Assembly (NCBI GenBank): GCA_014885115.2
Contig: WKLE02000603.1
Coordinates: forward strand, 23,085 to 42,499
DNA from: Asterionellopsis glacialis
Lineage: Eukaryota > Bacillariophyta > Plagiogrammaphyceae > Rhaphoneidales > Asterionellopsidaceae
Length of the DNA: 19,415 nucleotides
Direction: 5' to 3'
A program made the translations under genes and the position numbers. How positions within the stretch are numbered: the stretch's first letter is position 1; each line of letters begins with the position of its first letter. Under the pieces are notes generated by a model that was given only the letters and a program-made list of their open reading frames with translations, ran no database searches and was not told the origin of the DNA. Shown piece by piece: positions 8,631-18,240 of this stretch.

Positions 8631-9821
8631 TGTTCTCGTTCAAATGTAGGTATCTATGATGTATATGCAGGGTACTGTCCCCTTTGGATTTTTTTAAAAT
8701 CTAGCTAATCAGAGGACAATGGTGTGCTTAATGAAACGGAATCTGAAACCGTTCCTATGAAATTTGGAAACAAGTAACTTTGCGTTCACTGAAGAAGGAC
8801 CGAGATGAGGACAGACTCACGATAGTCCAGTTGTTTTTCCTCGTCAGATGGGAAGGTACTAAGAATTGGATAAAGCTGGTTAGAGAAAAGCTTTTAGGCT
8901 TCTTGCTGGTGCTTTGGCACGAGAGTCTGGATTGTCCGGTGGGGATTTGCGTGTCGGGTGTTGAAAGGCTGTTGCACTCTTGTTGCTTGTTGGATTTGCG
9001 GATTGGTTATTTCCCGTTGCGGGCGAGAGCGAGAGCTTGCTCGGGGAGAGCAGTGATCTTTCCAATATCATCATCCCCCGCGAGGTTCTACACGACCTGG
9101 CGTGTTGTCTCATTGGACGTGATCGACGTTTGTAATTATGGTTTCAATACATCCATCTAGTGTACGGTTACATGTTTTACATACAAATCTTGCCTTCGTA
9201 AGATGGAAATTTTAGAGAAAATAAGATTTCGTAATCGCTGACTATGACTTTTAATAGGGCCATATTTCAAAATTTTAGAAGGCCTCCCTTCAACGGATGG
9301 AAATTTGTTAAATCAAATATTTTATATAAGTATATAAACACAAATATAAATTAAGATAGACTAAACTCCCTCCACGATAGGAGTACCATGTCATACGAGG
9401 TCTATAATTATTCTACGTTTGTTGGAAATCTCATATCCAGTATATCTGGGTGGGACTAAAAATATATGTGACTGGTAAGGTGGGCAGTGCGGATCTTTTG
9501 TTGTTTTTTGGTCTGTGAACGAATACACGTAAAACTCTAGTTTAGGACCCCCCATCATTTGACAACCTGGCTTGACAGCAAAAACGGCACTGCAGAAAGT
9601 TGACAGCTGACACCTCGACTGACTGTAGGTCCACCTAGATATCTCCAGATCAGATCACTCTCTCGGGGTGAAGGAATAAGCTCTTTAGTCTTAGATTGAA
9701 CAAAGATTTCTGCATCATCTGGGTGGTTTCAGTGTAGTCGGTTGAAGAGAATTATTACCCACTTTATGTAAAAAAGGACCCAGTGTCTTCGGCTCCCCCA
9801 AGTAAACTAAGTTTTGTTAGA
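8631..9821. other. Divergent intergenic region, mostly empty
   Basis: 1.2 kb between two divergent starts. The left part (about 8890-9115) is GC-richer and holds the uncertain minus-strand frame listed next. The right part (9160-9780) is AT-rich and shows no gene, repeat or RNA that I can support. A possible 3' splice site (TTTTGTTAG) directly precedes the ATG at 9822, so an undetected 5' exon of the next gene could lie here. Confidence 0.5.
8880..9113 (-). CDS. Doubtful small ORF or exon, 77 aa, Ser/Pro/Lys/Arg-rich
   Basis: ATG-initiated frame ending in TAA. Its composition (Ser, Pro, Asn, Ala, Lys, Arg) is protein-like, and it lies in a GC-richer island of an otherwise AT-rich spacer. There is no recognisable domain, signal peptide or membrane helix. 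It could be a short basic protein, an exon of an unresolved transcript running toward 8630, or a chance frame. A longer plus-strand frame (8780-9160) overlaps it but starts at TTG and looks random. Confidence 0.25.
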   Translation of the reverse strand: MRQHARSCRTSRGMMILERSLLSPSKLSLSPATGNNQSANPTSNKSATAFQHPTRKSPPDNPDSRAKAPARSLKAFL

Positions 9822-10628
9822 ATGATGGCAACATCAAGTTGTGTCAGTCACTCTTTCTTCCTGCCAAATTCAGTTTCGACATTTTTGCCTGGAACAACAT
9901 GTTTTGTACCTGTTACTACTAGTACAATTCCCTGTTTTCGTGTGAAACAAAATAATAATTGTGTTGTACCATCTGTGTTGGGACCTCACGATGGTAAACA
10001 AATCATATCCAATAGACTGACATTTCAAAGTAGACATTATCATCCGCAGCAACAAAATTATTCTAGCAAAAAAAGAAGAATCACCTCTCTTTATCAGCAA
10101 AGACGACGTGACCAATATGAGTATGATGATACTTCTACTAATGACAATATTTTAGTGACAACCGTAGATCAAATCTCAAAAACAATTTCTAGACCTACAC
10201 CTATTTTAGGAATTCCTCTTGGATATCCGTTAACACTATTCGTGGCAACAATTTTGTTACCTCTATCTACGGCTGTGTTATTAAATGCAAGTTTTGGAGG
10301 TTATTTGTATTTAGGTCGACAAATGACTCAAATCGAAACGTACGAAGAGGATGATGAAGATGAAGAAGAAGAAGATAATGCCAATAATACTATCAATTTA
10401 GTAGCCTTGGCAGGTGCCATCGCGTCAGCAGGACTGCTGTCTCCAGAAGGATTCGGTAATGTTTTGACTGCAGAAAGTATCCTGGAAGTCGTCGGGCCTG
10501 CAGGTGTTGGATTGGCAATAGCAGTATTGACCCAATCATTGAATAGTTTACCGAAAATAACTCCAGACGAAAAGTTGATGGATTCGTGGGATGAAAGATT
10601 CAAAGAAGACATGTTGGATAAAAAGTAA
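9822..10628 (+). CDS. Unrecognised 268-aa membrane protein with an acidic run
   Basis: The start is the first of two adjacent ATGs; the frame is open upstream to a TAG at 9735 but offers only a GTG at 9783. Residues 1-110 are Ser/Thr/Pro/Gln/Arg-rich, like a targeting or disordered region, ending in basic runs (KKRR, RRR). One long hydrophobic stretch lies at about 127-165 (ILGIPLGYPLTLFVATILLP and on), then an acidic run at about 175-186 (EEDDEDEEEED). Two further weak helices, rich in Ala/Gly, lie at about 191-210 and 220-240. The architecture (long basic N-terminus, Gly/Ala helices) would suit a plastid membrane protein, but no clear signal peptide starts at this ATG. That again hints at a missing 5' exon. 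No function is assigned. Confidence 0.65.
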   Translation: MMATSSCVSHSFFLPNSVSTFLPGTTCFVPVTTSTIPCFRVKQNNNCVVPSVLGPHDGKQIISNRLTFQSRHYHPQQQNYSSKKRRITSLYQQRRRDQYEYDDTSTNDNILVTTVDQISKTISRPTPILGIPLGYPLTLFVATILLPLSTAVLLNASFGGYLYLGRQMTQIETYEEDDEDEEEEDNANNTINLVALAGAIASAGLLSPEGFGNVLTAESILEVVGPAGVGLAIAVLTQSLNSLPKITPDEKLMDSWDERFKEDMLDKK

Positions 10629-10891
10629 TACATTTGTCTCTCCAAACGTTTTCTCCAAAGACAACAATCTCTTGCTAGCATCCTTCACTGTTGCTCTCCT
10701 GAAGAGACTGAATTTTCATCAAGACAAAATCAGTTCTGGCATCGGAAACACGTCCGTTGCAAAGACACACCACACTCTTGTGATTGTTGGTGATATATTT
10801 TGGTTGCAATCATGTTTGATTTGCAAACATAGGTCGTAGATTTTTAAGAAATAGTTTGACGTATTCACCTCTTCATAGTATTTTCCTTCAG

Positions 10892-11662
10892 CTACAATGT
10901 AAACACCAAAGGACTTGACGGGAACGGAGTTTCTCGAATTCCTGCCTTTGCTCTTTCCATAATCATTTTCGATACAGCTCTTCGTTCTGTCAAAGATGAG
11001 GAAGCGTTACTATTACTATAGTTCCTATACTGAAATACTGGCACAGGTGATGGAAATAATTTTGGTTGTTGTTTTTGGCTTCTCTTCCGTTTCCCACCAC
11101 TACTACTAGTAGTATTACTACCACCGCTGCGGAGACTTGTCAAGAATGTTTCCCATTGTGTATTCCTGTAATCATGTTTGCTGTCTATGATGACAACAAT
11201 CGACAGTCGCTGCAGGAGAGCATAATCATCATCCAGATATTTGGCCGCATCCTTGATACAATTCTTACTTTCTTCCACGTTGCTTTGTGAAACTACCAAT
11301 ACGATATGGTCCATGCGGCTCTGACAATCACTGATGTTTTCTACTTTCTCCACCATGTGAACATGGCGACGTAACTTGCGAATTCGTTTGGTATCTTCAA
11401 GATAAGAACGAAGTGCTTCCACGGCAACGTCAGATTTTGGAGGAGTTTTCCGCTCATGCAGAAGAAGAAGTGATTCACCTAGTGGTTGACAGAGATTTGT
11501 TGGGCCGACTAAAAGAATATCAAGCCCCGTTTGGGGTAGAACAGAGGAATGCAACCCGTGTCTTACCGGGCTCATTGTGTTGTGTGAGAGTGGCGGATAA
11601 CAAATACGGTGCTCATCTCTTTTTTCGTGTGGTTTGACAAACTTCGTGTGGTTTTCTCCCAT
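10892..11662 (-). CDS. CENP-M-like pseudo-GTPase kinetochore protein (candidate)
   Basis: 256 aa from the first ATG (11662) to TAG; the frame is open further upstream only from a TTG. A Rab-like fold is suggested by a first beta strand DILLVG (48-53) without a functional P-loop, and a central strand MDHIVLVV (117-124). After that come a helix with a conserved-looking Glu/Ser pattern (SNVEESKNCIKDAAKYLDD) and a further strand LSIVVIID. This order, and the phrasing ILLVG...IDxIVxVV...S...ES, matches what I recall of CENP-M, the GTPase-like subunit of the CENP-H/I/K/M complex of the inner kinetochore. A Ser/Gly-rich insert ending in KRKR (about 179-200) looks like a nuclear localisation signal, which fits. 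It is longer than animal CENP-M (about 180 aa) because of that insert and the N-terminal extension. Without a profile search the assignment stays a candidate. Confidence 0.5.
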   Translation of the reverse strand: MGENHTKFVKPHEKRDEHRICYPPLSHNTMSPVRHGLHSSVLPQTGLDILLVGPTNLCQPLGESLLLLHERKTPPKSDVAVEALRSYLEDTKRIRKLRRHVHMVEKVENISDCQSRMDHIVLVVSQSNVEESKNCIKDAAKYLDDDYALLQRLSIVVIIDSKHDYRNTQWETFLTSLRSGGSNTTSSSGGKRKRSQKQQPKLFPSPVPVFQYRNYSNSNASSSLTERRAVSKMIMERAKAGIRETPFPSSPLVFTL

Positions 11663-11971
11663 GTTCAATTTACACTCCCAATAGTGTGGAATTCGATGAC
11701 AGACGAGGCAGTGATTTTGAGAGTTCCAAAACCCCAAAAAATGGGTTCGGTCATGACCATGATCGGATTGCAAAGAGTGTTGGAACTATATTCGGTGTCA
11801 ATAAAAATTTAGGTCAAAGACACATCTTTCTTCAGAGTAAATTAATTATCAAGAGCGACATTTATAAGTAGGTAAAGTGTAAAGAAACATACTCAATTCG
11901 AAAAAGCTGCATACAGATCTTCATTTTCAACTATCATTATTCTAGAGTATGTATCACAAAGATTCGCTGTG
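11663..11971. other. Spacer between two same-strand genes, nothing recognised
   Basis: 309 bp between the stop of the DUF423 gene and the start of the CENP-M-like gene, both on the minus strand. It should contain the DUF423 3' UTR and the promoter of the downstream gene. Open frames reading through it start at non-ATG codons or are antisense. No repeat or RNA seen. Confidence 0.55.
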
Positions 11972-12400
11972 TTAGGATCCCATACCTATGACAACCCATC
12001 CAGCAATCATGAGAAGTCCACCAATTGGTGTTGTGGGTCCTAATAATTTTTTTGGGCCAACCCCCAGACAGAGTCCGTAAATGCTTCCAGAAAACATTAA
12101 AGTACCAATTGCCATAAGATTTCCTCCGGTAGAATAATTTGGACCAGTTGTAATGGGTTTGTCCTTTTCCTCTCCTAGAAGTCTTCCTTGATTTGATGCC
12201 AACGCTGACACACCCAGTAGAGCGGTAGCATGAAGTAATTGGTAGGTTACGGCAGTTTTCCAATTGTCAAGTGCACCTGGTTTCTTGCTTAGGAAATCCT
12301 TCAATGCGTGAGCACCAAATGCTCCAGCTGCAACTCCTGATGCTCCTAAAAGTCCCGCATAACGTCGGAGCATATCCGAAACTCCATCGTTATCTGACAT
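11972..12400 (-). CDS. DUF423/TMEM256-family small membrane protein
   Basis: 142 aa from the first ATG (12400) to TAA. Family signatures: GAFGAHALK (26-34) at the end of the first helix, NWKTAVTYQLLHATALL (46-62), the FSGSIY motif (103-108) and TPIGGLLMIAGW (124-135). It has four hydrophobic segments, as in bacterial YgdD and eukaryotic TMEM256. The biochemical role of this family is not established. The insert between helices 2 and 3 (about 69-92, rich in Gly/Glu/Lys) is longer than in bacterial members. The frame upstream of the ATG is open to a TTG only, so the ATG is taken. The N-terminus is short and gives no clear targeting peptide. Confidence 0.88.
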   Translation of the reverse strand: MSDNDGVSDMLRRYAGLLGASGVAAGAFGAHALKDFLSKKPGALDNWKTAVTYQLLHATALLGVSALASNQGRLLGEEKDKPITTGPNYSTGGNLMAIGTLMFSGSIYGLCLGVGPKKLLGPTTPIGGLLMIAGWVVIGMGS

Positions 12401-13248
12401 GGTGGTGTTCCAGTTGTAATTCTCTAGCGCTCGATAGGGATATCCTCCGATTGCGGTTGCGTGCCAAGGCAATTTTTTTTGCCGTGTTCATTCTCTCGTT
12501 AGTTCCTGGACTTGGTACCGGTACTCGATAGCTGTACCTGGTACGGACGCTGTGCGAAAAAGAACGCTTTTTTTGCCCATCATAAAAGAAAAAAATGAAA
12601 AGGAGTGTGTTGATGGAGTGTCAAATAGATTTGTTACGTATTACTGTATTGTGCAGTACTGTCTATCTGTCTTCACTCTCTGTAGAGGTAGCATTAAAGG
12701 TACTTAACGTGGTGAACAATGGAGGACCTACATACCTAGACACAAAACACACAAGATTTTACCTGGTATCGTTTTTACACTGGATTTCTACATTTTGTTG
12801 AGTACTAAGTACTGTAAATGTCTTGTGTACACAATATTCACGATTTTCTTCGTATCTCGTCTAGACTCCGACAAACGCAATCTGTTTCTGGGAGTTGGCC
12901 AGGGGTGTCTTCGATGTGATCTTGAAATCAAGAAAATCTTGATTTTTGTTCTTTTTTTTAGAGAGTTTGACATCTTGCTTGAAGATGCGATTATTTTGGT
13001 ACGAGTGGAATCTCTAGAATCCTACGATAACACCTGCATCCAAAGAACAAATCAAAGTGCTTGCCGTATCTTCTAGAGATATCTCTCTCTAGTAGGTCCT
13101 AGAGTGTCTTTTCATCGGCTTTTTCGCCCTGTTGCGTTTGCGTGATCCAACTTTCTCTGTTGCATTTTTCCAAACCGACTCTTAGATCGGCTTTTTCTTA
13201 TAAGTTCCATTAGTTTCTTCAACGAGACCGTTATCATACATCAGAAAA
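12401..13248. other. Divergent intergenic region with one GGTACC cluster
   Basis: 0.85 kb between the DUF423 gene (-) and the small gene at 13249 (+). It holds the GTACC motif cluster at 12514-12544. The 12-mer ATCGGCTTTTTC occurs twice, near 13113 and 13187. Open frames at 12595-12801 and 12795-13076 lack any protein signature and I treat them as chance. Confidence 0.55.
12514..12544. repeat. GGTACC/TACCTGGTAC motif cluster
   Basis: GGTACC at 12514-12519, immediately followed by a second GGTAC, and TACCTGGTAC at 12535-12544. This is the same palindrome family as at 1576-2220 and 4992-5185. It lies about 115 bp upstream of the DUF423 start codon. Confidence 0.55.
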
Positions 13249-13893
13249 ATGACAGGAGGTAAGGAATGAAACCTGTTTCTTTGCTACACGTCAATTTGTC
13301 ATTGAAACCCTCTTCGTAAGCAATAAAACAAGTCTTCGACATTTCATGTCCGTTGGAAGGAAGATGTTTACTTTCGAAAATTTATTCCGTGGCGTTACTA
13401 ACAAGAATGTGTGAGGGATCAGTTCGCAAAATGACGTTGTTGATTTATTGGGCCGTTGGTATCCATCTCGAAAATGTCGACGTGGGAGTATCTTGTTTTT
13501 GACCTCCTTCACCTCTCACGACAATTGTTTGTCCTTTTTTGTTTTATCGCCCTTGTAGGAACCATTAGCCGAGACGAATGTATGGCTCTCAACGATGAGT
13601 TGGGTCACAAATCTCCCGGCAGCTGCTACTCGATGGTTCATAACAGTGGTGACGATCCGTTTTCCTACTCTAACAACAAGCAGTTCCAAGGAAAGGATGA
13701 AACTCATCATCGTAACTCGTGGCTCATGCCTCGCCTTGCTCGCAAGTTGACAAAGAGTTCTCCCATGCACGTGTCGAACTGGCGCAAACCTGTTGAGTTT
13801 GATGCATCTCAATGCGACAATGTTCGTAAGCTCTTGGAAGAAAAGTTAGGCAAGAAAGAAGCATTGAACAAGCTTCCCAAGGCTTGCAAGTAA
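13249..13893 (+). CDS. Unrecognised small protein, 114 aa, with a 10-nt first exon (preferred model)
   Basis: Preferred model: exon 1 13249-13258 (ATG ACA GGA G), intron 13259-13558, exon 2 13559-13893 (TAA). The donor is GTAAGG. The acceptor TTGTAG follows a long pyrimidine tract, and phases match (1/1), giving MTGGTISRDEC at the N-terminus. The alternatives are an unspliced start at ATG 13474, which would translate the pyrimidine tract as a hydrophobic segment, or ATG 13583. Exon 2 is clearly protein-like. It has four spaced cysteines (about 11, 26, 91 and 113), a hydrophilic middle (DDPFSYSNNKQF), a basic stretch (PRLARKLTKSS) and a Lys/Leu-rich C-terminal helix. No family is recognised. 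It would be a soluble protein, possibly disulfide-bonded. The intron is 300 bp, about three times the others in the window. Confidence 0.55.
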
Positions 13894-14529
13894 ACAGAAA
13901 GAAGCTGTTACGCTTGTACAAATAACACAAACCCGTGGTTCTCTCGGTGAAGTCTCCTTTTGGAGGTCGAATTGAGTTACTTCGTGCTTGTACTTTTTGG
14001 TTCTTTCGTACAGTGCTGTTGAGATCTAGTGATTTTTAGTTTCGAGGTTTCTAAAATAGTTCAAAGAAAGTAATGTGAAAGGTTTCAAAACATTATACAA
14101 CATGCCAATGTTTCAGTCTGTGTCTTCTGCTCAATAATTTTGACGTGTACCCTTGTGATGGTTGACAGGACGAGACACATATTTCTATATTCGAATCTGT
14201 GAGAGCCCCTCACAAATTCAGTGGTACATGAAACGGCACACAACTCAAGTTTAAAGGCGACTACACCTTTTGGAGCTCTTTCCTGATAGGCAGGATGATT
14301 ATACTCCTCAGAGACAGCGATGGCTATTTTGGAAGTATGCATTACAACTTGTGGGCACTCGCTTTGATTGTAAACGTATGCATTTTTTATAGTTGATAGC
14401 TTCTGTTGATTAGTATCCACAAAAGTTTAAGTTCACAAAGAGAAGTGTCCAAGCCGCAACATGTCAACTCGACACTAATGGAAGCCCCTGGTGGTTGTGT
14501 ACTATTAGGTATCTGCATGCTGCGGATCT
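13894..14529. other. Gene-free flank with left-side composition
   Basis: Sequence 3' of the small gene, still carrying CpG at ordinary density. A minus-strand frame at 14085-14420 begins at GTG (first ATG at 14342) and shows no domain or convincing protein character. No repeat or RNA is recognised. Confidence 0.5.
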
Positions 14530-15360
14530 ATATGTAATCAAATGAAAGGCCAAATTGGTGCATTGCCATGAAAGCTTGTGAAGAAGTTCTCTTCAGAATG
14601 AATTATCTTTGATGGAAAAACCATTTTTTGGGACTGATGTTGGTAGATGATTATCTTTGGGTAGGACCTATATATAGCATCAGTAGCTCATGATGACAGT
14701 AGGTGTCTACGCCTGCTGATGGATTATTGTAAATGTATTTGAGGGTCGGGGTTCAATATGGATAAGACAGAGTTTTCTTCTCTGAAATTATGCCCCTTCT
14801 TTTCTCCACCATCATCTTCATGTGGGTTATATAATTGTCTGTTCACTCTTTTTGTCCTCCCCCCCCCTCAATTATCATGAATGAGAAATGGCTACAACAA
14901 GTATAAACTGCCTCCAACTGCCACATGAAAGTCACTGTTTGGTGTTGATTGTTTCATTTGATCAGAGTGACTTATCTTTATAAATATGATAACTATTGGT
15001 CCTAAAGAACTCTTTTGGTATCATTTGTTGTTATTGATATTTCAGAGACAGCCATAACTAGCAGCAATTTCCCTTTTTTGTGTGTGTTGAAAGTTCTTTC
15101 TTGTCAACAAAGCACTTTTATGACTTTTGAAAAAGATCATTGATATAGAAATTTTAACAAGAACCCATTATGTGTTCTATGATACCCAGTAGATAGCAAA
15201 AAATTGAAGCAAATCAACCAGCAGTCAGGTCATAAGGGCACTGAGATGTTAACATATTTGGTTTGTTTTGATTGTATGATAACACTGTAATTAGTGTACA
15301 TCATGTCTAAATCAAGCATGTTGCAGCAAGATAACAGTGTCTCAAGTTGTTCTTCAGCCT

Positions 15361-15391
15361 CTTGTTCTTGAAGTACATTTTTGAGAACAAG
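15361..15391. repeat. Small inverted repeat
   Basis: Perfect 8-bp arms CTTGTTCT (15361-15368) and AGAACAAG (15384-15391) around a 15-nt loop. It is isolated, with no U-tract or gene next to it, so it may be chance. Confidence 0.35.
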
Positions 15392-16324
15392 AAAAGTTTA
15401 TTTTAAAAAGCAAGAAGTAAGCACAATAAATATTAATGGCTGCTATCTTGGTATATTTTAATTTTTTTTTATGGTGTGACTGTTTGGGTTTTAGGTATCA
15501 AAAAAAGTATACTTTGATCAGATATTTCTTTTCATCCACTCAATTTGAATCTCATTTCTGTTTCTGCAACAGATATCTTGAAGTTCTCACTGCTTAATTT
15601 ATGTTTAAGCGGTGGTCAAGTTGTCTTCTCTGATTCTTACATTTATGTATTTGTATTCTTAGCATATGTTCTGTTTTTCTTAGCATTATATTCTGAAAAT
15701 TATTGTTGTACATAACGAAGATAGAATTCAAGTTTTTGAGTTTTAAATTTGTTAGTTATAAGGATATGTTTATAAAATATCTTTTTGGTAAGAAGAAAGT
15801 GCACTCCCAAAATAAGAAGACAGGAGAAAAGAGAAAAATTAATCCAGTATGAGGTGCATACAATATGATGATGAATAACACAAGAAAACACTCTTTTATC
15901 TTTTTAGTCTTCAGGTGATCTACTGTTACATAACTTTCTATGAACAAAAAAATGATCAGCAGGTTCATGTACTCCTACTACTATCTGCCCCCTTTTTCAA
16001 CAATAGTTCTTATTCTTAACCATTTCAACAACTGTTGCCCCCATTCCAAATATCAAAACATGCTCCTGTTTTCAATTATAATATTTTTGAAAATGGTCTG
16101 GTCATTTTTTCCTGATAATTTCACCCAATCCCCAAATAAGATATAAGAACTTTAAACTTGACTTACTGGATTTAGTAAATTTTAAATTAAAATGATGATA
16201 AATCAGTGTAAAAAAGGCAAGAAACAGAAAATGAATGATCCTGTTAAGTCATCATCAACATCTGATACAGCCATTGATTCCCTTTGTTCTTATCTTGTTG
16301 TGACTTAGAACAAAATCACACTTT

Positions 16325-16339
16325 CTTTTCTTTTCTTTT
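16325..16339. repeat. CTTTT microsatellite
   Basis: Three perfect CTTTT units plus an imperfect flank within the CpG-depleted block. No function is suggested. Confidence 0.6.
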
Positions 16340-17644
16340 GATTTTGCAGTTTTATTTTGTCAATGTTAAGTATGTTGTTCTGGTTTCACATTGTAGTTGT
16401 TTGTGTGTCAGGTGAATATAATGTTGTTGTGTGTTGAAAACATACCATTTTTAGCACTTGGGGGATAAGTTGTAGACTTTGGCAAAAAAAAATGTAAAAA
16501 CTATCAAATACTAGTTCTTTCATAACAGCAGAAGTGTGTATATGAAATATTATTGTCAGAATGGAATGGCTCTAAGAATAAAGTGCATCAGTAATACTTT
16601 ATTACCTAGTTAGGAGATCTTATACATAATTCATGATTCTATGATAAGATTAATGGTGTATGAAAATGTAAGAAGAAGTTAACAAAAATCTTATTATGAT
16701 GATGAGTGATGATGAGCCTTTGTAATAAAAGGACTTTGACTTTTCCCCCTGAATAGCCAAATTTTGATTTGAGTGTACCATTATCATAGCTCATAACAGA
16801 GTAGACTTTAGGGTGATCTGGTGCAATTAGAGACTGGCTATTTTAAATTGTGTTTGGAAATTTTATATCCATCATGACTGTTTGGCATTCCAAAAAAGGT
16901 TCTCTCTGCTTTTAATATAAAACAATTCTTGATATGGTTTGTTTACACATTAGATTGCAGCAGTAGCTATTTCTTCTTTATTGTTTCTATTGCTTTGTAA
17001 AAATATCTGTTGTTGTTCTTAGTACAAACCCAGAAAATTGGCATATGCTGATACTAGGAGGCTTCTTTTAAATTCTTTAGTCTTCTTGGAGAAGCCCAGT
17101 TGGTTATTCCTAATGACAATTCTTATAGGTATAACAAGAACTTCTTTCTAGGCTATCATAATGCTATTATTGTAGCTTCATTGATTATTTTTACTTTATC
17201 ACTCCAGTAAATATAATATGTAACAAACCCAATAATTTAACACTTTTCTAGTTTTTTTCTTACATTCATTTTCATCATTATGATTTTTGTATCTTAATCT
17301 CTAACTAAGAAGTTACAAATGGTCACACACCTTGTAAAATATTTCTTATTGATATATTCATGTTACTTCAATAATTATGGATTGCATGTTATGGTTTAAA
17401 TCAATTTCATACTTCTTCTGTAATAAAGAAATGCTATACTTTTTATACTATCAAACTAAAATTTAGCAATAGATAGGTAGCAATTTAAATGATTTAAAGA
17501 ATTGGTATGGGCTATGACTTTGGGCTTTTTATTTTGTAGTGGTTCAGATATGAATGGTGTTGTACATTCTTACAATAATGTTATTCAAAATTAGTTCAAA
17601 TTACTAGTACATGAGTAGGTGCTTGAAGATTGTGATGGTACTGA

Positions 17645-18240
17645 TTTTAGTTAGCAAAAGCAGAGGATCAAGGGAAAACAGGATAACTTAAATAAGTAGA
17701 TATCCATACAATCATAGCAGGAAGTAAATTGTAAAGTATAATGTACTTTTTGCTACTTTTACAGCCAGCTTACATGATCTCCTCTGAAGCTGAAATATTG
17801 CAATAATTTTTTAAAAAAGTAACAATAATGTTTTCTCTACTTTAAAATATTAGCTTTCGATATGACACAATTAAAACATATCAGAATTACAGTAAACAAT
17901 ACACAAGTACAAAGTGCAAATAAATGCTGTATAAAAAATAGTATTTTTAGTTAGCAAAAGCAGAGGATCAAGGAAAATACATGATAACTTAAATAACTAT
18001 CTATCCATACAATCAAGTAAATCATAAAGTTTACTGTACTTTTTGCTACTTAAAAAGCAAACTTACATAATCTCCTCTGAAACTGAGATATTGCAATAAT
18101 ACAAAAACAAAAAGTAAAAATAATGTTTTCTCTACTTTAAAATATTAGCTTTCAGATATGACAAAATCAAAACATATCAGAATTGCAGTAAAAAACACAC
18201 AAGGGTACAAAGTGCAAATAAATGCTGTCTAAAGAATAGT
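17645..18240. repeat. Tandem duplication, two copies at 300-bp period
   Basis: Copy A is about 17645-17943 and copy B about 17945-18240. Both begin with TTTTAGTTAGCAAAAG and end near AATGCTGT plus an AT-rich tail. Alignment by eye gives long identical runs (for example the segment around TTTCTCTACTTTAAAATATT) broken by substitutions and small indels, roughly 85-90% identity. There is no open frame in either copy. The single CpG of copy A (17856) is CAG in copy B (TTTCGATATG versus TTTCAGATATG). Confidence 0.85.

Noticed and set aside
8780..9160. 126-codon plus-strand frame
   Set aside because: It begins at TTG; the residue pattern looks like random translation of a mixed-composition spacer.
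10328..10681. 117-codon minus frame with a poly-Ser run
   Set aside because: Antisense of the acidic GAT/GAA run of the membrane protein gene at 9822-10628.
14085..14420. 111-codon minus-strand frame
   Set aside because: It starts at GTG, has no domain or hydrophobic pattern, and the first ATG leaves about 85 unremarkable residues.
14685..14725. ATGATGA followed by CTGA, like boxes C and D of a snoRNA
   Set aside because: The boxes are too close, there is no flanking terminal stem and no C'/D' pair; likely chance.
15700..16146. Three short AT-rich frames (two minus, one plus)
   Set aside because: They encode Phe/Ile/Tyr/Leu-rich low-complexity peptides, as expected from AT-rich non-coding DNA.
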